Source: Delphinus delphis (taxonomy: Eukaryota > Chordata > Mammalia > Artiodactyla > Delphinidae). From it: a DNA stretch of 64,000 nt. Of the stretch, positions 35,180 through 46,612 are shown in pieces; position 1 is the first letter of the stretch; each line of letters opens with the position of its first letter. The stretch covers positions 79,302,731-79,366,730 of the forward strand of contig NC_082688.1 of assembly GCF_949987515.2 (NCBI RefSeq), read 5' to 3'. Below the pieces are notes generated by a model, which did not search any database, was not told the origin of the DNA, and saw nothing but the letters and a program-made list of their open reading frames with translations. Made by a program: the position numbers and the translations under genes.

Positions 35180-36676
35180 TAGCTCTTCAAAGTATGGTTC
35201 AAGAACCCCTTTCAAGGACTCTGCAAAGTCAAAACTAATTTCAGAATAATGCTGAGAAGTTATATGTCTTTCTTCATTGTGCTGGCATTTGTGTTGATGA
35301 TGCAAGATTAATCATGGGAAAACCTGATGGCCCCTTAGTATGAATCTAGGCACTGGCCCCCAAATTAAAATGTACAGTAATAATTTTACTCTTCACAGCC
35401 ATGCACTTGTAAGAAAAAATTAAAAACTAAAATCCAGCCTCACTTAAGATTATTTTTAATGAAGCAGTAAACATTATTAATTTTATTAAATTTTACCTCT
35501 TGAGTGCCCATCATTTTAATATACTGAAATGAATATTGAAATGATTAATGATTAATGATTAATCATCATTTTAATATACTGAAATGATTAAATGAAAAGC
35601 ACACATAAAGTCCATCTGCTACCTACTGAAGTATGTGTTATGGTTGCCTCAAGGAAGACCACTTGTGTGATTATTTGAGTTGCAGGCTGCACTTGCCAAT
35701 TCTTTCATGGAATACCATTTTTACTTGAATAACAACTGAAACACGAATAATGGTCTTTAGGCTTGGGTATTTGGCAGACACTTTCTTAAAAATGAACAAA
35801 GTGAATCTGTCACTTCAAGAAAAACAACTAACAATATTTGTGGCCACTGATAAAATTGGAACTTTCAAGTGAAAACTAGAATGTTGAAGACCTGTATACC
35901 ACCATGAGCTTGACAGCTTTCCAATACTTAAAGACTTTTCTGATCCAACAGGTTGTGAATTTAACAAATGTGATTTTTTTTTTTTTTTTGGATATCCATA
36001 TGTCAACATTTGGAAGACCTGCACAACTCGGTAAACCAATATTTTCCAACTGACCCATGTACAATGCATGAAATCATACCTAGGTGAAAGATCCATTCAA
36101 AGTGAAATCCAGACCAATGGATTTGAATATTACAAAATACAGAATGTCCGTTGATATGGTTTAAGATTCCAGAGTGCAACTAACCTTTTTATAAACTACC
36201 ATTTGTTGAGTTTGCATGGAATATCAAAAGAACATATCCACAATTACCGGAAAAGGCTATAGGAGCATTCTTCTCTTTTCCAACTCCATATCTGTGTGAA
36301 GCCACATTCTCTTCATGTACTTCAACCAAAACAATATATTTCAACAGATCAAATGTAGAGACATATACAAGAATCCATCCATCTTCAAGACATTAAAGAG
36401 ATTGGCAAACTATAAAATAATGTCACTCTCTAAAGTTTTGTTGGAAAGTATAGCTGTTTTAATTAAAAATATGTCATTTATGATAACAGGTAATGGGTTT
36501 ATTATTGCTATTTGTAAATAAATTAACAAATAGATATAAAATATTTCTCACTTTTAATTTTTAATAGAGTAAATATCAATAGATAGAACTCATGTAAATA
36601 GAAAGCTTTTTGAGATCCTCAATAATTTTGAAGAGTTAAAGGAGCTCTGAGTCAAAAATGTTTGAGAACTGCTGCT
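35180..36676 (+). mobile_element. hAT (Charlie-type) DNA transposon with dead transposase
   Basis: About 1.5 kb. The ends are diverged inverted repeats: the left begins 'tagctcttcaaagtatggtt' and the right ends 'aatgtttgagaactgctg'. The flanks gcatatat and agatatat look like an 8-bp hAT target-site duplication. Inside, a frameshifted and stop-broken reading on the plus strand carries the hAT C-terminal dimerisation motif FPTPYLCEATFSSC (about 36277-36318). Transposases of this group are related to host ZBED, SCAND3 and FAM200 proteins. Not functional. Confidence 0.82.
35509..35587. repeat. 24-bp repeat pair, 55 bp apart, inside the hAT element
   Basis: The segments 35509-35532 and 35564-35587 are identical (catcattttaatatact and onward). 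The spacer carries three gattaat units. Confidence 0.93.
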
Positions 36677-36961
36677 TTAGATATATCATCTCATTTTATC
36701 TTCAATCATTCTTTGAGATTATTATTGGATTTTCAAATGAGTTGTCTGAGATTCAGAGAGAATAAGTAACTTGCTTAAGGTCACTCAGCCAGTTAGTAGG
36801 TGCTAGAGTTTCTATAATTAGCTACTGGGTGTATAAATAGTTGACTAAACTGACATGGAAGAAGTCAGAACTTAAAAGTCAGAATAGATGAACACAGAAT
36901 GCAAAAGGTTCTAAATGATCCTAAAGAAAGTATTAGAAAAGGAGAACATATTTTGGTTCAG

Positions 36962-37110
36962 TGGTTCTCAAACAATGCTGACCTTAGAATTACTGGAGGA
37001 CTGCACCCAGACCAAGTAAATCAGAATCAGTAGGGTTGGGATCCGGCAACAGTGTTTTTAAACCTCCTAGGTGACGCCAACATGCAGACAAGTTTCAGAA
37101 GCAATGTTTA
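36962..37110 (+). mobile_element. MER5A-type hAT element, 5' part
   Basis: Starts cagtggttctcaaacaatg and continues with 'accttagaattactggagga', 'aatcagaatcagtagggttg', 'cctcctaggtgacgccaaca', in MER5A order. The SINE at 37111 cuts it close to its 3' end. Confidence 0.85.
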
Positions 37111-37372
37111 TTTTGTTTTTTTTAAATATTTATTTATTTATTTTGGCTGCACTGGGTCTTAGTTGTGGCACACAGGATCTTTTAGTTGCAGCACATAGAC
37201 TTCTTAGTTGCAGCATGTGGACTCTCAGTTGTGGCATACAGATTCTTAGTTGCAGCATGCAAACTCTTAGTTGCAGCATGCATGCAGTATCTAGTTTCCC
37301 AACCTGGGATCAAACCCGGGCCCCCTGCACTGGGAGTGTGAAGTCTCACTCACTGGACCACCAGGGAAGTCC
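37111..37372 (-). mobile_element. CHR-type SINE, older class, with expanded internal units
   Basis: Perfect 15-bp target-site duplication cagaagcaatgttta (37096-37110 and 37373-37387). The body contains six consecutive units of about 21 bp based on 'cttagttgcagcatg'. Other older-class copies in the window have three or four. Confidence 0.95.
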
Positions 37373-37387
37373 CAGAAGCAATGTTTA

Positions 37388-38324
37388 AACAGGGAACCGT
37401 TTAATTGTTTTAACTGTTACTCAATTAGAAACAGTGTCTAGCACCGAACAAAATCTAGCAAAGGAACAGAGGAAAGACATCAGAGAGCAGACCGTAATGA
37501 TTCCTGCAGAGGGAAAAGGATCTGGGTAAGTACTGAACAGCATCCCATGAACGCCAACGGAAGGAGACTCCATAAGATCAGCTGTGTAAAATACTCAAAG
37601 TGTTCCAGCGTGAATTGCGATTAAAGACTGTTACTGAAGGTGGAGTGATAGAATTAGGACCATGCTCCAAAAGGTTATGAAAATAGATACTAAATATGAA
37701 GCATATTAAATGGAAGACATGAAGGACAATAATGGGTAGCATTGAGGCCTGGGTTAGATGTTGAACTGTTGGAAGAGCACCACCTGGTGGGAACACATAA
37801 ACCGAAAAAAGAAAGCAAAAAAAAATGTTAAGCAATAACATTTTTTGGCAGACCCAACAGTTACTGATTTCATATCTCTTATTTGGGAGACCCTCATAAA
37901 ATACAATCTAGAAGATTATGTTAAAAAGATATTTCTTGATGATATATTCTTCTATGGGAAGAGAAAGCGTCTATCTGGTTGGTAAAGTTGGATATGCAAA
38001 ACTTCCTTCCTGAGATTCAGTTCTGCAGGAAACACAGGCTGAGATCTATTCTTCCGCACCGATGGTTTACAGGGGCCACCCTCCTGGCAGGAAATGGAAG
38101 AGGGTCTGACTGGAGGGCACATCTGTCTAAATCTAAGTGTATTGTTAGGAATCCCATGGTTGCCTCACATCAAATCCACGTTCTTCAAAAACTCCATCAT
38201 ACCAAAGCTGGCATTTTGATCCTATCTTCATGTCAGTTTTGTCTCTCTCGGATGGTTAAGAACTTGATTTGAGAAAAGGTTTATAAAATACTGACCTCCT
38301 GAAAACCCCAAGATTCTCTAGTCT
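37388..38324. other. Unassigned sequence
   Basis: Open frames up to 97 codons (37979-38272, plus) with no recognisable motif. No repeat recognised. Confidence 0.4.
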
Positions 38325-38440
38325 TTACTACACTGTAATTTCCTCAATAATAGAGACCCTCATGCTTGTATTGGCAATAGTGTCTCACACATTGCCTTAC
38401 ACATAATAGTACCTCCATAAATACCTGTGAAGTGAGGAAT
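38325..38440 (+). repeat. L2 LINE 3' tail
   Basis: 'actgtaatttcctcaataat', 'agagaccctcatgcttgtat', 'attgccttacacataatagt', 'acctccataaatacctgtga'. This is a decayed L2 3' end. Confidence 0.6.
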
Positions 38441-38804
38441 AATGTTGGTTTTTCCCTACCTTTTCACCCTGACGTGAGGATGAAAGTCTTTGTATGTCAG
38501 TAACTGACACTTGCCTCCTCCAACATCTGACTAAGGGAGGAGTTTTTGAGGGAAGAGAGGAGCTCAGCCTGCTCCCTCTAGCTGGAGCTGGTTTCTCCTT
38601 AAGCTCTTATAGCAGTTAGTCGTGGCCTATGTTCAGACGGCAACATCTCTCTTTAAATGCCAAGGTCAGGATGAGTCCAAGGAAAGGAGCATAAAGCAGT
38701 TATCAGGCCATGGAGCTCAGCCTGACATCCAGGCCGGTTCACCAGCAATGAAACCAGCGGAATGTGGGGCAGAACGCCTAGCTAAATGTAAAAAGTGTAC
38801 ATCT
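38441..38804. other. Unassigned sequence
   Basis: No feature recognised. Confidence 0.4.
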
Positions 38805-38820
38805 AAAATACACACCCTGG

Positions 38821-39201
38821 GACTTCCCTGGTGGTGCAGTGGTTGATAATCTGCCTGCCAATGCAGGGGACATGGGTTTGAGCCCTGGTCTAGGAAGATC
38901 CCACATGCCATAGAGCAACTAAGCCTGTGTGCCACAACTACAGAGCCTGCGCTCTAGAGCCCGCGAGCCACATCTATTGAGCCCGTGAACCACAACTACC
39001 GAGCCTGCATGCCACAACTACTGAGCTCCCACGCCTAGAGCCTGTGCTCCACAACAAGAGAAGCCCCCACAATGAGAAGGCCACGCACCGCAACAAAGAG
39101 TAGCCCCTGCTCACTGCAACTAGAGAAAGCCTGCACACAGCAACGAAGACTCAACGCAGCTATAAATAAATAAATAAATTTAAAAATTTTTTAAATAAAA
39201 T
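38821..39201 (+). mobile_element. CHR-type SINE, long class
   Basis: Full-length copy, flanked by aaaatacacaccctgg (38805-38820) and aaaatacatcccctgg (39202-39217), 16 bp with two mismatches. The internal 'gccacaactac(t/c)gag' units are repeated. The tail is a (TAAA)n run. Confidence 0.97.
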
Positions 39202-39401
39202 AAAATACATCCCCTGGACAATTTCTCCTCAGTTAGACAGTGAATTTTACATATTTGATATCCCAAAATAAGACATCCCTCATATCTTCTCTTTAGAACT
39301 GGTTTATATATTAGCATTCTTATATCCAAACTCTACCCCCTTCACCCAGCTCCATGATAATTAAGGCTCAGATTCTTTCTAGAATTTAAATGACTTGAAG
39401 T

Positions 39402-39992
39402 TGTTGTAACAGAGGTCATAGCAGTATGGAACAAAGAATCCATGGAAAGTATTATAAGCAGCTCTTTTGCCCCTTTCCTGTTTGTCTATTTCTATTCCCC
39501 TTAAATGTTAATTATACAAGTGAGATCACCAGGTAACATTTAACCTAACTCCTGACTTATGCTTTACTAAATGCACACACTACCTTGCCTAACCTGTTGT
39601 TTCTTTCCCTAGATTAAAAGAAGTAGGAATAGAAGAGTCAGGTAGTTAAAGAATGACTAGCTCTCTACCCCCAGCAGGCCCCTTAGCAATCCTGCAGGCA
39701 GATCACACAGGCAAGATAACATCTGAAGAAAGAGTCAGCCAGTCTGCACACAATGGAGAAGGATACAGAATCCAACCTCCTGCCTCGATGATCCACTGAG
39801 ACTCTTCCCTCTTTTTTCCCTTTAAAAATTGTCATGGCTGAGCAGAATCTTCGGAATTGGTCTCGGGACATGAGTCCACCTTCTCCGCAGATTGCTGGCT
39901 TTTCTGATTAAAGCAACTTTCCTTTCTATCAACACTTGCCTCTCGATTATTGGCTTTTGTGCAGCAAGCAGCCAAACCTGAGTTCGGTAACA
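39402..39992 (+). mobile_element. Solo LTR, endogenous retrovirus class I
   Basis: Begins tgttgtaacagaggtc and ends gagttcggtaaca. A TATA-like tttaaaaattg lies at about 39822-39832. Downstream, 'tctgattaaagcaactttcc' holds an ATTAAA polyadenylation signal (about 39908), giving a U3-R-U5 layout read on the plus strand. No internal region is attached and no target-site duplication is evident. Confidence 0.68.
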
Positions 39993-40228
39993 GTACCTCA
40001 GGGCCTTCCTTAACCTCATTTTTAAAAGGATGGGTATTGTGAGAGAAACATAAGAGAGGAAAAGATAGTTTATGTGTAGATCCCTTAAAACTCAATGTGT
40101 AATTAAATTCTGCCTGTTCCGGATAGTCATATACATCATTTTTCCAGGCATTGGACAAGAACATTAAAGGGCATTCATAAAGCGTATGTCAATTCTGGCT
40201 ACTCCAACCCTAATTCCAGAAAAGGTGT

Positions 40229-40791
40229 TGTCAAGAAGGAAGAAATTTTCCTCTACCCTTCTAGGTTCTTCTGGCTGGTCTAAGAATTAAACTGACATGA
40301 GACAGATTAACAGGAGCAAATCAAACAGAAGTTTAATAACATGTATACATGGGAGAGACTCAGGAAAACAGAGTAACTTGCCAAAATGGCCAAAGCACTT
40401 ACCTTAAATACTATCCTCAGCTAAAGATAAAATAGAATGTTGGGGAAAGTGGTTTGGGACTTCAAAGGGGAAGAAGGCAATTCATGTAGAGATGGAAAAG
40501 CAAATGTTTGGTAAACAAATGTTTGCTGGGTCATGCAGAGACAATGGGACACAGAGAGGAATTTTAACAGACTCTGCTAGTTGCTCCCTGTCTACACACC
40601 TAGTTCACACTGTAGTTATCTATGGTGATGACTCCCTTCCAGGGACAGGTTTTCTATCTACATTCTTTTAGGCAGTTAGTGGGTAGGTCAAAGGTTCTTC
40701 CTGAATCGTTCGGGCCTTCAAAATAGTCAGCCTAAATTAATCCTCATGCCAAAGAGATACATTTTGGGGTGGCAAATTATGCTCCTCTACA
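40229..40791. mobile_element. Solo LTR-like element, 563 bp, same family as 33611-34177
   Basis: Begins tgtcaagaaggaagaaatt and ends atgctcctctaca, colinear along its length with 33611-34177. The 4-bp flanks are gtgt and gcgc, which differ by two C-to-T changes at CpG-like positions and could be a decayed target-site duplication. Confidence 0.65.
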
Positions 40792-41659
40792 GCGCCAAGA
40801 GCGCTTTCATTTTACTCTGCTTGGCACACCTTCACTTGCAACACCCATCCCTGAATGAAACGGAAACACTGTCCTATGGGATATATGCCCAGATTATCTC
40901 TTTTTGTTATGTATACTCTATTATTCTCCGTTCTGAGGCCCAAGCACTTTCTTCCTTTTTTCACATTTATTGGATCAACCTGAATTTCAAAAGATGTTTA
41001 AAGAAAAATCTGCCTCACTCTGCTTCTTATATATGCAAATGATCTTCCCTGTGACTTTCTAAAACTGCAGCTTAATTCATGTTTCAGTCACAAAAGCCTT
41101 GTTACTCTGCCTTAGCCTAAGCTCAGTCATCAATCTAGAACTGCCAAGTCCTTTGGTATTCAGCACACAGATTACTTCATTTAATGACAAGTTTTATTCC
41201 TGAATTTTAATGGGGCCTATTCTAACTTTTAATTGCTTTGAAAAACAAGATATTTTTTAAAGAAATCTACACATATTTGGCACAATCATAAATGTTTCAA
41301 AAAGAAAAATCTCACGCTGGAAACCTGTGAAAGACTCATCAGTTAAAGTAAATAGGGAAGAACAGTGCAGGATTAAATTTGCATTATTTCACATCCAATT
41401 GGGGAAATTAAAATGTTAAACTCTAGTTAACATCAAAAGCAAAGGACATGTTAAACTTGTCTCTTAAATTATTAATTGACTAAAATGATTTAATTCCAAA
41501 TTCTCTATGTTCTATTACTATAGAAACATACTTCCTGGATGTCAGACTATTCTTTGGTCACTGAATTTTGGAGTTTTTCCCCTACTGATATTGAATAACA
41601 ATGGATTCTTCAAATGGCTTCATTCTACTATGATCAGAGTCCATACAGCTCTATGCGGC
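40792..41659. other. Unassigned AT-rich sequence
   Basis: No repeat recognised. The part at 41340-41510 is non-repetitive and contains attaattgac and gattaaattt homeodomain-like motifs. Confidence 0.4.
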
Positions 41660-41666
41660 TGATCCT

Positions 41667-41674
<8 letters not shown>

Positions 41675-41698
<24 letters not shown>

Positions 41699-41892
41699 TG
41701 GCGGTACGCGGGCCTCTCACTGTTGTGGCCTCTCCCGTTGCGGAGCACAGGCTCCGGACGCGCAGGCTCAGCGGCCATGGCTCACGGTCCTAGCTGCTCC
41801 GCGGCATGTGGGATCCTCCCAGACCGGGGCACGAACCCGTGTCCCCTGCATCGGCAGGCGGACTCCCAACCACTGTGCCACCAGGGAAGCCT
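41675..41892 (-). mobile_element. CHR-type SINE, short class, with long poly(T)
   Basis: Nearly consensus body and a pure T run of about 29 (poly(A) on the sense strand), which suggests a fairly recent insertion. Target-site duplication tgatccttagctttt (41660-41674) and tgattcttagctttt (41893-41907), one mismatch. Confidence 0.97.
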
Positions 41893-42149
41893 TGATTCTT
41901 AGCTTTTACCTGTTGTCATATACCACCTTGTACCAAAAACAGGAGGTCAAGAGAAAGACCTCTTTTCCAGGAGAACTTAAAGAACTTCAGAGGAGTACCC
42001 TGCCTCTCAGATGTTACCACCTCTATTTTTCTTTCACTTGAGCTTCTGTTTATGTTGGAAAAGACTTGTTAACAAGACTAACAAAAGTGAGGGGATGATA
42101 GCATAAATATAGACAGAGAAACATTGCATTTAAAAGGTAATCCCTTCTT

Positions 42150-42528
42150 AGATCAGATTGGTGATTACCAGAGATGGAGGTGGGTGGGGAGAGGGAACTG
42201 TATGAAGGTGGTCAGAAGGTACAAACTCCCAGTTATAAGATAAATAATTACTAGGGATGTAATATACAACATGATAAATATAATTATGATTAACACTGTT
42301 GTATGTTATATATGAAAATTGTTAGGAGAGTAAATCCTACGAGTTCTCATCACAAACAAAAAAATTTTTTCTATTTAATTTTATATCTATATGAGACAAT
42401 GGATGTTCACTAAGCTTACTGTGATAATCATTTCACGATATACATAAGTCACATCATTATGCTGTACATCTTAAACTTACAAAGCACTGTATGTCAATTA
42501 TATCTCAATAAAACTGGAAGAAAAAATA
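42150..42528 (+). mobile_element. L1 3' end, 5'-truncated, with target-site duplication
   Basis: Starts in the 'ggtgattaccagagatggag' 3' UTR block and ends 'tcaattatatctcaataaaa' plus an A-rich tail. Flanked by aaaaggtaatcccttctt (42132-42149) and aaaagataatctcttctt (42529-42546), 18 bp with two mismatches. Confidence 0.92.
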
Positions 42529-42741
42529 AAAAGATAATCTCTTCTTTCCACATACTCAGGTTGCATGAATTCACATGAGAACTTTTATTTCTATTTGGCA
42601 ACTCCACTGTACTTCAAAAATGTGGCTCTCACTGCAGTCACTCCCATACTTGGGGAAGCAGAGAGATTGTGAGATGTGATAAACCCCGTGCTCACCTGAA
42701 AGTTGTTCTGTTTCTCATATTTTTTATTTTTCCCTATTTTT

Positions 42742-42950
42742 TTTTTTTTTTTTTTTTGTTGGTACGTGGGCCTCTCACTGTTGTGGCCTCTCCCGTTGCG
42801 GAGCACAGGCTCCGGAAGCGCAGGCTCAGAGGCCATGGCTCACGGGCCCAGCTGCTCCGCGGCATGTGGGATCCTCCCGGACCGGGGCACAAACCTGTGT
42901 CCCCTGCATCGACAGGCGGACTCTCAACCACTGCACCACCAGGGAAGCCC
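42742..42950 (-). mobile_element. CHR-type SINE, short class
   Basis: Nearly consensus body, with a T run at 42737-42757 as the reverse of a poly(A) tail. The short flanks ccctatttt (about 42732) and cctatatttt (42951) suggest the target-site duplication. Confidence 0.95.
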
Positions 42951-42959
42951 CCTATATTT

Positions 42960-43500
42960 TTAATTGTAAAAAATTTTTAAACACATCAAAAAGTACAGAA
43001 AGTATCATAAAAATGTACCTCTCTTCTCGGCATATAAACTGTTATTTTTGCTTCACTTTTTAATATAAATAAATAAAACAATGCAGATGTAGCTGGAGTT
43101 CCAAATGAAAATGGCCCAAGTTCAATTTTTCTCCATCGCTCCCCAGAAGCAACTGCTAACATTGTTAAACTGTTTGTGTGTATTCTTCTCTCCATGTTTT
43201 TACATTTTAACTACGTGTTACCTATCCATGAGCATACTGTATTATATTATGGGTTTATCAAACTGATGTGAATGGTATCATGCAATATGCAGTGGTTTGC
43301 AACTTGCTTTCATTCTCAATGATGTTTTTTTTTTTTAATTCTAACCATGTTACTACATATTGATCTTATTCATTTTAAATTACACCATTTAAGTACACCA
43401 CTGCATAAATACAACACAAGCTGTTCTTTCACCCAAATGATAGTTGTTGAACTTGTTTCCAATTGTTCATTTATGCCTCATTGTGATTATGATATTTTAG
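42960..43500 (-). mobile_element. Old L1 3' fragment
   Basis: The plus strand reads as reversed old L1 3' UTR: 'ggtatcatgcaatatgcagt', then 'ttgcaacttgctttcattct', then 'gtttccaattgttcatttat'. Decayed; the left limit abuts the SINE. Confidence 0.5.
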
Positions 43501-43589
43501 GACTTACTATTAGTAGCATCTACTTTTTTTAGTCCCACCGTGCTTTTAAACTCCCAAATATGTTGTGGCTATTACTGTTGTTACTTTTA

Positions 43590-44390
43590 AATTTAAAGTC
43601 CTATTCATTTATTTTTTATTTTGAAAATTCCTGCTTGGTTCTTTTATGTAAAATTTTCCTTTTTTCATGATGTTCTGTTCTTACATTATGGTTTCTATCT
43701 TTCTTTCATCTCTGATCATTCTTTTAAAATACTTATTTTAGAGTCCTCAATACATTGCTTGTTATTGGAAATTCTTGGGCTGTTAATACATCAATTTGTT
43801 ACCTGCATTGACTTTCTTAGAATGACTTGTTCCCTCAAAAAAGTTCTTGATACTTTTTGACATCTTCAGTGGGAATTTTTTTCCTCATAAGAGATAACCT
43901 CATAGGGAAGTTCCACATTTACCTGCTGTGGGTCTTCAGCTTTCTTCCACAGCGCCACAGTGTGTTAGATTTTAGTTTTAGCTCATTGTTCTGGCTTGAG
44001 TTCCTCTTGGTATCTAGATACTTGGGATTCCTCTTCCTTACCTTTGACATTGACACTACCCTAAGGTTTCCTGTGGTTGTATATTTCATTCAGCATTTCT
44101 GTGATTGGAAGAGTTATGGGGGTGTGCTCCCCTCTTCTACTTTCTAGCAAATACTTCCAAATCCTTTCTCCAAGCTTTCTCAGCCCTATAACCAACCACT
44201 GTGCCCACAGAACATTCTTTTGATTATAATGTAAAAGGAAGAGACTTTCTATTTGTAACTTGTAATTTCTAGAAATTTCACTTGCCCATTTTATCTCTGT
44301 TTGAATATCATTTTCCTTATTTATGCAATTTATTTTTCCTCTGAAAATTGAAATCCTTTTCCACATTTCATCCTTAGGATAAGAAACACT
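43590..44390 (-). mobile_element. Old L1/HAL1-type 3' fragment
   Basis: 'tgaaaattcctgcttggttc', 'catgatgttctgttcttaca', then 'tagagtcctcaatacattgc' and a later GC-richer block. This is the same reversed L1 3' style as 16850-17540 and 48680-49335. The 79- and 96-codon frames here are by-products of this repeat. Confidence 0.5.
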
Positions 44391-44400
44391 GAAAGATAAA

Positions 44401-45321
44401 ACTAAAGCTTCTAGAAAATGTGTATGGTTTTATTCATAAATTTAACTTACAGGAACATTTTATTCAAAAGCAATTACAGACATATTGCTTTCTGACCTTA
44501 TTTCATGTATATATTTGTTGTCTTGTTATTCTTTTCCTAAGATTGTGTCCTTTCAAGAAACCCAAAATATTCTTTGTAAATACCTTATAGAAATATGTCT
44601 TGTGATCAATTTTCAAGGAAAGAGTTAAAGTGAAATACATAACAGGAGAGATTATCCTTGAGACTTTTTACTTGAGAGTTATAAGGAAATATTTATACTA
44701 CCAATCTGAGCTTAATGGGAAAGAGTACAACTTTACTAACCTTAGGTAGTATTTCTTGATGACTGCCTTGAAATTGGGCAAGAGGAAAAATACACTGTGT
44801 GGTATTTTTTCCCTAACATTCAACAACATTTTGGAAATTATCTCATTGCATTCCAAGGACTGATAATATCAGCTATTTACCAGTACTGACTTAAGATTTC
44901 AAAAACTATAGGATTAAAAAATCTAAATCTACTTTAAATTAAAATAAATTTAAGCCTCCAGGATAAGTTGGCATCTATTATACTTTTTATCCTGAAGCTG
45001 AAGAAAAATTCTATTTTTTGGACCCTCCTGAAAAATTAACAACAGAATTGGAAAACCATAGTCATCTAAAGATACTCAATGGCCTCACTGAGAAAAAGCA
45101 ATTCAGAGAAATCAATTAAGTGTCAAAGCCATGATTTGGACCTGATTTTATCAAATTCTGAATTCTGTGTACTGCCCACTTTATTGGTTTCCCCACATTA
45201 CAGATTTCCATGGTCTGGCATGCATTAATGAAAAGGCCTCTGTCCTAGAAGTCAAGAAATTTACATTCAAGCCTGGACACTACCTCTCCCATTCTTCCCA
45301 TTTGGTGTGTCTTAGTGAGAA
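44401..45321. other. Unassigned AT-rich sequence
   Basis: No feature recognised. Confidence 0.4.
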
Positions 45322-45335
45322 AGTACAGAAGCCTT

Positions 45336-46598
45336 AAAGATTAAACATAAGACATGATACCATAAAACTCCTAGAAGAGAGCAAAGGCATAACATTCTCT
45401 GACATAAATTCTACCAATGTTTTCTTAGGTCAGTCTCTCAAGGCAATAGAAATAAAAACAAAAATAAACAAATGGGACCTAATCAAACTTACAAGCTTTT
45501 GCACAGCAGTGAAAAGAATTAAAAAAAAAAAAAAAAACGAAAAGACAACCTACAGAATGGGAGAAAATATTCGCAAATGATGCAACTGACAAGGGCTTAA
45601 TCTTCAAAATATACAAACAGCTCATGCAACTCAACAACAAAAAAACAAACAACCCAGTGAAAAAATGGGCAGAAGAACTAAATAGACATTTCTCCAAAGA
45701 AGACATACAGATGGCCAATAGGCACATGAAAAGATGCTCAACATCACTAATTATTAGAGAAATACAAATCAAAACTACAATGAGGTACCACCTCAAACCA
45801 GTCAGAATGGCCATCATTAAAAAGTCTACAAATAACAAAAGTTGGAGAGGGTGTGGAGAGAAGGAAACCTCCTAAACTGTTGGTGGGAATGTAAGGTGGT
45901 ACAGCCTCTATGGAAAACAGTATGGAGGTTCCTCAGAAAACTAAAAATAGAATTACCATATGATCCAGCAATTCCACTCCTGGGCATATACCCAGAGAAA
46001 ACTATAGTTCAAAAAGATACATGCACCCCTATGTTCATAGCAGCACTATTCACAATAGTCAAAATATGGAAACAACCTAAATGTGCATCGACAGATGAAT
46101 CGATAAAGATGTGGTACATATATACAATGGAATACTACTCAGCCATAAGAAAGAAAGAAAAATGCCATTTGCAGCAACAGGGATATAACTAGAGATTATC
46201 ATACTAAATGAAGTAAGTCAGAAAGAGAAAGACAAATACCATATGATATCACTTATATGTGGAATCTAAATTATGGCACAAATGAACCTGTCTACAAAAC
46301 AGAAACAGACTCAGACAGAGATCAGATTTGTGGTTGCCAAGGGGGAGGGGGGAGGGAGAGGGATGGACTCAGAGTTTGGGGTTAGCAGATGCAAACTATT
46401 ACATTTAGAATGGATAAACAACGAAGTCCTACTGTATAGCACAGGGAACTATATACAATCTCCTGGGATAAATCATAATGGAAAAGAATATAAAAAAGAA
46501 TGTCTCTATGTGCATAACTGAGTCACTTTGCTGTACAGCAGAGATTGGCACAACATTGTAAATCAACTATACTTCAAAAAAAAAGATGAAAAAAAAAT
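45336..46598 (+). mobile_element. L1, 5'-truncated, ORF2 C-terminus plus 3' UTR
   Basis: About 1.26 kb. Adjacent frames (45624-45875 and 45842-46192) contain [37 protein letters not shown] and YTMEYYSAIRKK, the C-terminal part of L1 ORF2 protein, broken by a frameshift near 45850. The 3' UTR ends 'aaatcaactatacttcaaaa'. The target-site duplication is approximate: agtacagaagcctt (45322-45335) and agtacagaggcttg (46599-46612). Confidence 0.95.
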
Positions 46599-46612
46599 AG
46601 TACAGAGGCTTG

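Larger units (their letters stand above)
35110..36830 (-). repeat. MIR SINE split by a hAT transposon
   Basis: Left part 35120-35180: 'actgagggcctactctgtac', then 'taaagcatatatta'. Right part 36677-36830: 'gatatatcatctcattttat', 'attcagagagaataagtaac', 'ttgcttaaggtcactcagcc', 'agttagtaggtgctag'. These are a reversed MIR interrupted at its centre by the element at 35180-36676. Confidence 0.78.

Noticed and set aside
43621..44147. Hydrophobic open frames resembling membrane proteins
   Set aside because: T-rich reversed L1 sequence encodes Phe/Leu-rich peptides by composition alone.
45624..46192. Reverse-transcriptase-like open frames
   Set aside because: Real L1 ORF2 homology, but in a 5'-truncated and frameshifted copy, so annotated as a mobile element and not as a gene.
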